From Candidatus Poribacteria bacterium (GTDB taxonomy: Bacteria; Poribacteria; WGA-4E; GCA-2687025), in assembly GCA_002687025.1 (NCBI GenBank), contig NYZG01000216.1, forward strand, positions 1 through 7,782: a DNA stretch of 7,782 nt, read 5' to 3'. Position numbers and translations under genes: made by a program. Below are positions 1-5,514 of this stretch, piece by piece. Position 1 is the first letter of the stretch. Each line of letters opens with the position of its first letter. Under the pieces are notes generated by a model. That model searched no databases. It was not told where the DNA came from and saw nothing but the letters and a program-made list of their open reading frames with translations.

Positions 1-883
1 CCACCGAAACGGCCTGCTGGCGCTCGACAGCGGCGTATACGACGCGACGGAGCACCGCGGCAACTACTACGCTCGCACCATCGCCCACAACACTGTCACG
101 GTTACCGACCCGCGCGAGGCGTTCGGAGGCGCGACGTGGGGAGGAGGACGCACGGGCAGCGGCGCGAACGACGGCGGGCAGATGTACGTCGGCGGCTCGG
201 ATCTCATCGGCGACGTGGCGTCCGGCGCCTACGCACGCGGCGAGATCGTCGCGTACCAGAACCACGACGAGTTCACGTACGTAGTGGGCGACGCGACGGC
301 CTCGTACAGCCCGGACAAGGTGAAGGAGTTCACGCGCGCGTTCCTGTTCATTCGCCCGTCGGTCTTCGTCGTGTTCGACCGCGTCGAGAGCGCCGACGCG
401 AGCTTCACGAAGCGGTGGCTGCTCCATACCGCAACGGAGCCGCGAGTCGTGGACGAGGCACTGTTCGAGGTGCACAACGGCGCGTCGACTCTAGCCGTGC
501 ACACCCTCGCGCCGGACTTCATCGACACGACCGTGATCGGGGGCGAAGGGGATGAGTTCAACGCCGCCGGCGCGAACTACCCGCCCAAGAAGCGGTACGA
601 CGCGGACGCGGCAGGCAGGTGGCGCGTCGAAGTGTCCCCCTCCGACGCGAACGAACGCGACTACTACCTGCACGTACTGGGCGTGGACGCGGGCACGCTC
701 GACACGCGCCTCGAAGAGAACGACGAGTACATGCTGGTCCACATCCGCTGCGATCAGGGCGTGTACGAGGCCCAGTTCACCAAAACCGGGCCGCTGACCT
801 CCCAGGTCACGCTTCGACGAGAGGCCGAGGATTCGAGCGTCACCACCACAGGGTACGGGCTCGGGCCCCTCGTCGTGCCGTAG
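1..883 (+). CDS. Heparinase II/III-family polysaccharide lyase, C-terminal part (5' end outside window)
   Basis: The reading frame is open from base 2 to a TAG at 881-883, giving 293 residues with no start in the window. Seen: the fragment opens with GLLALDSGVYD (residues 4-14), then NYYARTIAHNTVTVTDP (21-37). This is the central signature of heparinase II/III-like lyases, in which the Asp of the LDSG and the His of the AHN match the metal-binding positions of heparinase II (here D9 and H29, by analogy). A beta-sandwich follows with RWLLH (138-142) and GGEGDEF (180-186), typical of the C-terminal domain of PL12/PL21-like lyases. Family knowledge: these enzymes cleave uronate-containing glycosaminoglycans by beta-elimination, usually in the periplasm. 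The catalytic alpha/alpha toroid and any signal peptide lie left of the window, so substrate and localisation cannot be read here. An ATG at 182 is internal and not a start. The gene converges with the metallohydrolase gene downstream. Confidence 0.85.
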   Translation, partial: HRNGLLALDSGVYDATEHRGNYYARTIAHNTVTVTDPREAFGGATWGGGRTGSGANDGGQMYVGGSDLIGDVASGAYARGEIVAYQNHDEFTYVVGDATASYSPDKVKEFTRAFLFIRPSVFVVFDRVESADASFTKRWLLHTATEPRVVDEALFEVHNGASTLAVHTLAPDFIDTTVIGGEGDEFNAAGANYPPKKRYDADAAGRWRVEVSPSDANERDYYLHVLGVDAGTLDTRLEENDEYMLVHIRCDQGVYEAQFTKTGPLTSQVTLRREAEDSSVTTTGYGLGPLVVP

Positions 884-930
884 CGCGGCGCCCCATCGCG
901 CGGGCGGTCCACCCATGCGCCGGCGCCGCG
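884..930. terminator. Candidate bidirectional terminator: 9-bp inverted repeat between convergent genes
   Basis: CGCGGCGCC at 884-892 is matched exactly by its reverse complement GGCGCCGCG at 922-930, and the pair starts directly after the lyase stop codon. The arms are separated by 29 bases that can themselves pair in part (GCGC at 898-901 with a GCGC at about 917-920, and a GGG/CCC pair inside). It occupies nearly all of the 50-base gap between two converging genes, where a shared terminator is expected. There is no T-tract on either side and the loop is long, so it is not a textbook intrinsic terminator. In such a GC-rich genome part of the match could be chance. Confidence 0.35.
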
Positions 931-933
931 ACG

Positions 934-2376
934 CTAGCCCGCCAGTATGCCGGCGTATACCTGCCGCCCACGGTGGAACAGTTCCGCCACTTCTTCCCGT
1001 TGCGCGTCGTTCGTGAACTTCCCGACCTTGTCGACCCACGCCATGGCGTCGTCGAGGGCCTGGACGAAGTACGCGGCGGACTCAGCCGCGCGCGGAGCGA
1101 CGCCGCTCCCGATATAGACGGGGCTCGTGTGCGCGTACACGGCGTGGCCGAAGCTGTCGCGCGCGTCTCCGTACGTCCGCGCGGCGACCCACCCGTCCGC
1201 TTCCAGGGCCACGTCCACGGTGTGAACGCCGTCGCGTGCATCTCCCGCGTCCGGCTTCACGGACGCCACCACCCGCCCGTTGTGCACGATCTCGACACGA
1301 CGTAGCGGATGGAACGACCGCCATGTCAGCGTCACCGGCGTGCGCGTTCCGGCAGCGGGCGACGCGAGTCCGCCGCCGGGCGAGACGCCGTCGACCGAGA
1401 GGAACAGCGCCGGCCCGTTCGTGATGAACGTCCGTCCCGCGCGCAGCCCGTCGAGCCACGAGTCGTACGAGAAGTCGTCGTCCGTCTGCACGTAGACGCG
1501 GTTGTTCGAGCAGATGAACCAGTCGGTCCCGGTGGACGCGGGCAGACGGATGCCGCAGTTGAGGAGGCGGTACCAGATGTCGTACTCCGGGTCGCACCAG
1601 TACGGGTCGAACAGGTTGAAGGCATCCAGCTTGCCCAGCGCTGCGGCCACGGGCGCCTCCATCCCCTGGCCGTTGTGGCACCAGAGCACGATGCCGTCTT
1701 GGTCGCGGGCGTCGTCGCAGGCGAACGACAGGGGAGGGGAGTCGGGATCGAAGTCGCTCACCAGGTCGCCGCGGCTCACGGGATCGACGAGGTTGCGGAT
1801 GCGGAGGAACATCACGTGACCGTAGCCGAAGCCCCCGCGACGCACATTGTGTCGGCTCTCCTCGCCGCAGTCGACGACGTGGTGTGCCGTCGAGTAGTCC
1901 GTCATGAAGCCGACCGGGTACTTGTTGCTCGCGTACGGCAGCGCGCGACGTTGCAGGATGCTGACAACGGTGACGCTAAGGTCGTGGACGTGAGGGTCCA
2001 GCCGCAGCCGCTCGTCCGGGCGATCCTCCCGCTCGCTATAGTGGAGGTGCGTGTTACCCGGGTACCAGTGGTCCGCCGGCAGGTCCGTCCAACGCTTCAG
2101 CCGCAGCGTAACCTCGGCGGAGCCCTTCTGCGGCATGGAGACGGTCCGCCGCAACGGCTCGTACTCCGTGCCTCGCTCGACGACGATCTCCGTCGCCCCG
2201 CGCGGCACGTCGACTCGAAACTCGCCGTCGCAGTAGAACGACGGCTCACCCGGGCCGACCTTCAGGATGCCGTCGCGCGGGTGTGTGAACTGTCCACTCG
2301 CCGTCAGGACTTTCACCTTCGCCTCGACACGCGCGTCCGAGCGGGCGTCGCGGATATGTCCGTGCAGCGTCGCCAT
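934..2376 (-). CDS. CehA/McbA-family metallohydrolase (PHP-like fold)
   Basis: 480 residues with an ATG start, preceded by GGGAGA (2383-2388 on the complement) six bases upstream, a strong ribosome binding site. Seen: residues 1-93 form a beta-rich module with FYCDGEFRVDVPRG (48-60), like carboxypeptidase-regulatory folds. From about 105 a PHP-like metal centre follows: GNTHLHYSERE (H110, H112), CGEESRH (E171, E172, H176), GYGHV (H187), VLWCHNGQG (H234) and STGTDW (D285). These match the ordered metal ligands of PHP-type hydrolases. Residues 318-424 form a C-terminal beta domain beginning with TNGPALFLSVDG, and a helical tail covers 430-478. No signal peptide is visible, so it is probably cytoplasmic. 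The family is named for carbaryl hydrolase CehA and McbA, but most members have no known substrate, so I do not infer carbamate hydrolysis. It is transcribed away from the M20 gene and toward the lyase gene. Confidence 0.82.
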   Translation of the reverse strand: MATLHGHIRDARSDARVEAKVKVLTASGQFTHPRDGILKVGPGEPSFYCDGEFRVDVPRGATEIVVERGTEYEPLRRTVSMPQKGSAEVTLRLKRWTDLPADHWYPGNTHLHYSEREDRPDERLRLDPHVHDLSVTVVSILQRRALPYASNKYPVGFMTDYSTAHHVVDCGEESRHNVRRGGFGYGHVMFLRIRNLVDPVSRGDLVSDFDPDSPPLSFACDDARDQDGIVLWCHNGQGMEAPVAAALGKLDAFNLFDPYWCDPEYDIWYRLLNCGIRLPASTGTDWFICSNNRVYVQTDDDFSYDSWLDGLRAGRTFITNGPALFLSVDGVSPGGGLASPAAGTRTPVTLTWRSFHPLRRVEIVHNGRVVASVKPDAGDARDGVHTVDVALEADGWVAARTYGDARDSFGHAVYAHTSPVYIGSGVAPRAAESAAYFVQALDDAMAWVDKVGKFTNDAQREEVAELFHRGRQVYAGILAG

Positions 2377-2412
2377 GGCTGGTCTCCCATCCGGTTCTGC
2401 CGGCGTGCGGCG

Positions 2413-2418
2413 AGTCTA
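2413..2418 (-). promoter_or_regulatory. Candidate extended -10 promoter of the CehA-type gene
   Basis: On the complement the sequence reads TGC-TAGACT, a TGn extended -10 with four of six matches to TATAAT. It would start transcription near 2406, leaving a leader of about 30 bases before the ATG at 2376. No good -35 lies 16-18 bases upstream, which extended -10 promoters tolerate. The E. coli-type consensus may not apply to this organism. Confidence 0.3.
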
Positions 2419-2439
2419 GCACGCCGATGGCCTCCGATC

Positions 2440-2469
2440 TTGCGGCATGGTCGCCGCTGTGGCGACAAT
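2440..2469 (+). promoter_or_regulatory. Candidate promoter of the M20 hydrolase gene
   Basis: TTGCGG at 2440-2445 and GACAAT at 2464-2469 are separated by 18 bases. The -10 matches four of six consensus positions and the -35 three of six, so it is weak. Initiation near 2476 would fall downstream of the ATG at 2427 but upstream of the GTG at 2508, which agrees with the shorter start chosen for this gene. The site is back to back with the candidate promoter of the divergent gene. Confidence 0.22.
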
Positions 2470-2496
2470 GGACGTGGTCTTCCGACATCACCCAAC

Positions 2497-2510
2497 GGAG
2501 CGTGCCAGTG
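2497..2510 (+). promoter_or_regulatory. Ribosome binding site and GTG start that set the M20 N-terminus
   Basis: GGAG at 2497-2500 lies seven bases before the GTG at 2508-2510. The in-frame ATG at 2427 has no comparable site: the nearest purine run, GGCGAG, ends about 12 bases away. A second in-frame GTG at 2502 is too close to the GGAG. The 27 extra residues from the 2427 start hold four Trp in ten residues and do not resemble an M20 N-terminus. Confidence 0.5.
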
Positions 2511-3668
2511 GCAGAATGGAGCCTCAGCGACAACCCCATACTGGCCGACCTGCAACGGGCCGTCGCCATCGAGAGCATCAACCCGGCGCTGCCCGGCGGC
2601 GATCGCGGCGAGGCCGCGATGGTCGAGTTCACGCGCGCATTCTTCGCGGAGTGTGGCGTCGCGTGCGAGACCGAGGAGGTGCTGCCGGACAGGTGCAACG
2701 TCGTGGCGACCTTGCCGGGCCGCGACCCCGACCGCGTGCTGCTCTTCGAGAGCCACATCGACACCGCGTCCACCCAGGGCATGACCATCGACCCGTTCGC
2801 CCCGCACATCCGCGACGGGATGCTCTACGGCCGCGGATCGTGTGACACGAAGGCGGGCGGGATCGCCATGATGCACGCGATGCGCCGCATCGCCGAATCG
2901 GGTGAGCCGCCACCGAGCACGATTCAGTTCGCCGGAGCGATGGACGAAGAGCACACGTTCAAGGGCGCCCTCGCGCTCGCCCAAAGCACGAGGGCATCTG
3001 CCGTGGTTGTCTCGGAGCCGACCGACCTGGCGGTCATCCGGGCGCACAACGGCCTCGCCCGGTTCCTGATACACGTCACGGGCGTCGCTGCGCACAGCTC
3101 CAAGCCCGAGCTCGGCGTGAACGCCATCAGCAAGATGGCTCGCATCGTGACCGCCATTGAGGACGAGATCGAGACGTCGTACGCGGCCCTGCGCCATCCA
3201 CTCACCGGGCATCCCCGTCTCAACGTCGGGGTAATCCAGGGCGGGGTACAGATCAACTTCGTCCCGGATCACTGCGTCATCGAGGTCGACCGGAGGGTGA
3301 TACCGGGCGAGGATCCCTTGGAGACGGTGCGCCCGTTCCGAGAGCTGCTCGCGCGCCTTGCGAGCGAAGACCCGGAGCTGGACGCGCAACTAGAGGCGCC
3401 GTTCCTGCTGGATAACTCCATGGAGACGCCGGAGGACGCGGAGATCGTGCAGGTCGCGGCCGCAGCCTGCGAGGCGACCCTAGGGGCCTCGACGATCGAC
3501 GGCGTCCCGTACGGCACGGACGCCAGCAAGTTCACCGCGATCGGTATCCCGTCGATCGTGCTGGGTCCGGGCTGCATCGATCAGGCGCACGCCGCCGTCG
3601 AGTGGGTCGAGTGCCAACAGGTCCTCGACGCGACGGACATCTACTACGAGATCATGCGGCGCTTCTAG
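2508..3668 (+). CDS. M20-family zinc amidohydrolase/peptidase (ArgE/DapE/CPG2-like)
   Basis: About 386 residues from the preferred GTG, a usual M20 length. An alternative ATG at 2427 would give 413. Seen (numbering from the GTG): AIESINPALPGG near 20-31, then the di-zinc signatures FESHIDT (H83, D85), GRGSCDTKAG (D113), MDEEH (E147 as catalytic base, E148 as ligand) and VSEPTD (E170). The dimerisation-domain segment GVAAHSSKPELG (192-203, with H196) follows, then PYGTDASKF and GPGCIDQAHAAVEWVE, where H361 is the last metal ligand. All expected catalytic and metal residues are present, so the enzyme should be active. Family members hydrolyse amide bonds of N-acyl amino acids, N-succinyl-diaminopimelate, dipeptides or folates. 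The exact substrate cannot be read here, and nothing nearby suggests arginine or lysine synthesis. No signal peptide is seen, so it is likely cytoplasmic. Its stop lies three bases from the stop of the opposing lipoprotein gene. Confidence 0.87.
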   Translation: MAEWSLSDNPILADLQRAVAIESINPALPGGDRGEAAMVEFTRAFFAECGVACETEEVLPDRCNVVATLPGRDPDRVLLFESHIDTASTQGMTIDPFAPHIRDGMLYGRGSCDTKAGGIAMMHAMRRIAESGEPPPSTIQFAGAMDEEHTFKGALALAQSTRASAVVVSEPTDLAVIRAHNGLARFLIHVTGVAAHSSKPELGVNAISKMARIVTAIEDEIETSYAALRHPLTGHPRLNVGVIQGGVQINFVPDHCVIEVDRRVIPGEDPLETVRPFRELLARLASEDPELDAQLEAPFLLDNSMETPEDAEIVQVAAAACEATLGASTIDGVPYGTDASKFTAIGIPSIVLGPGCIDQAHAAVEWVECQQVLDATDIYYEIMRRF

Positions 3669-3671
3669 GCT

Positions 3672-5477
3672 CTATTCGGGCGCGGCCTCAACCGACGCCA
3701 CGCCGGAGGCGTCGCGTGGACGTCGCGCCTGCGTTATCGTCATGTACCCGATGAGCATCTCGTCGAAGCTCTGGTCGCCCCACGTCACCGTCTGCGTGGG
3801 ATCAGGGTTGAACCTGTTCTGCGCCGAGTTGTCGAACACCGCGCGGCACACGATCTTCGTGCCTGCGGGGAGCGTCTTCGGTTCCGCGAGCATGTAGGCG
3901 CGCTGCCAGTTGAAGCTGTAGTTCGGCGTGGAGAGTAGAAGCTCGGTCGTCCCGTCGGGGTACTCCGCCTCGTACGTGAAGCTCTTACCCCGGAAGTGCA
4001 TGTGCGGGAACATGCCATGCAGCGTCGTGTCGACGTCGAACACGCGCTCGGCCGACGCCTCGTACGACTTAGCTCCGGGCGGAAGCTCGATATCGCCGTT
4101 CACGGGGCCGGTAAACCGATACTCTATGTCGGGCGCCTCGTCCGACAGGTAGATGCCCAAACGCGAGGCATCCGTCTCGGGCCGGCCGGTCGCGGTGTAG
4201 TGCAACTGGAAGATGAGCGTGGACCCCGCCGGAAGGACCCGCCCCGATCCGTCTGGGAACGCCTCGGCGTCTGCGCCGGGGGCATACGCGGCGAACACCC
4301 CGTCCAGCCAACGACTCTCGGCCTCCCATGGCGCCGAGAACCCCTCCGGGTAGTCGATGCTCACCAACACGTGGTGCGTCGCGGCATACGAGCCCGGAAG
4401 TACCTGCACGCCACGCACCCACACGTCGCGGTCGTTGGGGGTCGGGATCTCCAGGTAGCGGTAGTCGATGATTCCCGTCGCGGGGATCCCCTGCTCGGGG
4501 ATCGCCACTATCAGGTCCGGTTCGCCCATCTGCCATGAGGGCGCGACACGTGCGGCGTCGACCAGCGCGTCCGGGCCGTCTCCTCTCGGCGCCCCTGCTT
4601 CCGCCCAGCGCACGATGGCTTGCGTCTCCTCGACGGTCAGCGAACTGTCGTTCGAGAACACGCCTACGTGCGGGTCGGCGTGCCACGGCGGCATGCGACG
4701 CGTGCGCACGACCTCGCGGATCATCGGGGCCCATCCGCGGGCGTCTTCGTAGCTTTCGATCGCGAAGGGCCCGATCCCGTCCGCCACGTGGCACGGCAGA
4801 CAGCGTTCGTCCAGAATCGCCGCGACCCGCCCGGTGTATGTGGGAGCGTCTTCATCCGCGTCGGGGAGCGCTACCAGGCAGCCTCGCGGGGATACGCGTG
4901 CGGTGGTCGGCGCCCGGGCGGACACCGTCGCCGCGAGGGCATCGGCAAGGTAGGTCGCTGCCGCCTCGACCTTCTGCGCCTCGTAGTCCAGGCGATCGTC
5001 GATCGGCCCGCGGTACACGATCGCCCAGTCCGAAGGCCGGATCACGATCGCTTCCGCGGTGCGCAGCACGCCCAGGGAAGAGGCGACAAGCTGCGTCTCG
5101 TCCACGAGGATCGGGTAATCCATCCCGTAAGCGCGCGCCTCCTCGGCGACCGAGTCGCGGTCGTCCTGGGGGTTCGCGTTGAGCATGAGGAACACGACGC
5201 CCTGCGACGCGTACTCGTCCCGGATGGCGTCCAGCGACGTCACGCCGTTGCGCACGATCGGGCAGCCGTTCCCCTGCACGTACAGGACGATCGCCGCCGC
5301 GTCTGAGTAGTAGTACAGACTGTGGAACGCTCCGTCTTGGTCGTGCAGACCGAAGTCCTCGACCATCTCAGGCGCCGCGACCTCGACCTGGGGGCTCGGC
5401 TTCCCGCCGCAGCCCGCGAGGAGAACGCCGACGGCCAGAGCGCAGGTGATCGAGCGGAGACGTGATGATGCGACCAA
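3672..5477 (-). CDS. Lipoprotein: redoxin domain, mono-haem cytochrome c domain and PHM-like copper type II monooxygenase module
   Basis: 601 residues from a TTG at 5475-5477. Seen: a basic, hydrophobic N-terminus ending in the lipobox LLAGC (C23), so a lipid-anchored exported protein. Residues 35-185 resemble AhpC/TSA thioredoxin folds, with NGCPIVRN (C72) and FLMLNANPQDD, but lack a CXXC and an evident resolving Cys. CLPCH (C226, C229, H230) is a haem c site, followed by the RMPPWHADPH and SNDSSL motifs common beside such haems. The C-terminal half matches peptidylglycine/dopamine monooxygenases: ATHHV (H368, H369) and FQLHYT (H426) as the first copper site, PHMHFRG (H492, H494) and FDEM (M574) as the second, with NSAQNRFNPDP between. 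All six expected copper ligands are present. Similar fusions are known to me from Acidobacteria and Planctomycetes, mostly uncharacterised; the substrate is unknown. The gene lies 37 bases behind the GH29 gene, probably in one operon. A longer reading to 5642 would overlap GH29 and add an Arg-rich, signal-less extension. Confidence 0.83.
   Translation of the reverse strand: MVASSRLRSITCALAVGVLLAGCGGKPSPQVEVAAPEMVEDFGLHDQDGAFHSLYYYSDAAAIVLYVQGNGCPIVRNGVTSLDAIRDEYASQGVVFLMLNANPQDDRDSVAEEARAYGMDYPILVDETQLVASSLGVLRTAEAIVIRPSDWAIVYRGPIDDRLDYEAQKVEAAATYLADALAATVSARAPTTARVSPRGCLVALPDADEDAPTYTGRVAAILDERCLPCHVADGIGPFAIESYEDARGWAPMIREVVRTRRMPPWHADPHVGVFSNDSSLTVEETQAIVRWAEAGAPRGDGPDALVDAARVAPSWQMGEPDLIVAIPEQGIPATGIIDYRYLEIPTPNDRDVWVRGVQVLPGSYAATHHVLVSIDYPEGFSAPWEAESRWLDGVFAAYAPGADAEAFPDGSGRVLPAGSTLIFQLHYTATGRPETDASRLGIYLSDEAPDIEYRFTGPVNGDIELPPGAKSYEASAERVFDVDTTLHGMFPHMHFRGKSFTYEAEYPDGTTELLLSTPNYSFNWQRAYMLAEPKTLPAGTKIVCRAVFDNSAQNRFNPDPTQTVTWGDQSFDEMLIGYMTITQARRPRDASGVASVEAAPE
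3693..3714. other. Perfect 7-bp hairpin at the convergent 3' ends
   Basis: CGACGCC (3693-3699) and GGCGTCG (3708-3714) are exact reverse complements around an eight-base loop. The hairpin lies 25 bases past the M20 stop codon and inside the last codons of the opposing lipoprotein gene. It could terminate or protect the M20 transcript, because no non-coding space exists between the two genes. There is no T-tract, and it may simply follow from the GC-rich coding sequence. Confidence 0.25.
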
Positions 5478-5489
5478 GTAGGTACCTTT
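5475..5489 (-). promoter_or_regulatory. Ribosome binding site and TTG start of the lipoprotein gene
   Basis: On the complement AAAGG (5485-5489) sits seven bases before TTG (5475-5477). Starting here gives a signal peptide of ideal form: short basic stretch, hydrophobic core, lipobox at residue 23. No ATG or GTG gives this. The next upstream ATG codons lie inside the GH29 gene. Confidence 0.6.
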
Positions 5490-5496
5490 CCCGTCC

Positions 5497-5511
5497 GGCG
5501 CCGTACGCGCC
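5497..5511 (-). other. Small hairpin between the GH29 and lipoprotein genes
   Basis: GGCGC at 5497-5501 and GCGCC at 5507-5511 form a five-pair stem with a five-base loop, filling much of the 37-base space between the GH29 stop and the lipoprotein start. It is followed on the complement by a purine-rich ribosome binding site, not by T residues. If real it more likely affects message processing or the ratio of the two proteins than ends transcription. It is short enough to be chance. Confidence 0.2.
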
Positions 5512-5514
5512 GAG

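Noticed and set aside
1309..2784. A 491-codon open frame on the plus strand, antisense to the CehA-type gene
   Set aside because: Its product is rich in Arg, Val and Ala with no recognisable motif, and it runs through the start regions of two well-supported genes. It is a codon-bias shadow in GC-rich DNA.
2313..3389. A 358-codon minus-strand frame antisense to the M20 gene
   Set aside because: It shows no family motif, and the plus strand carries all M20 metal and catalytic residues.
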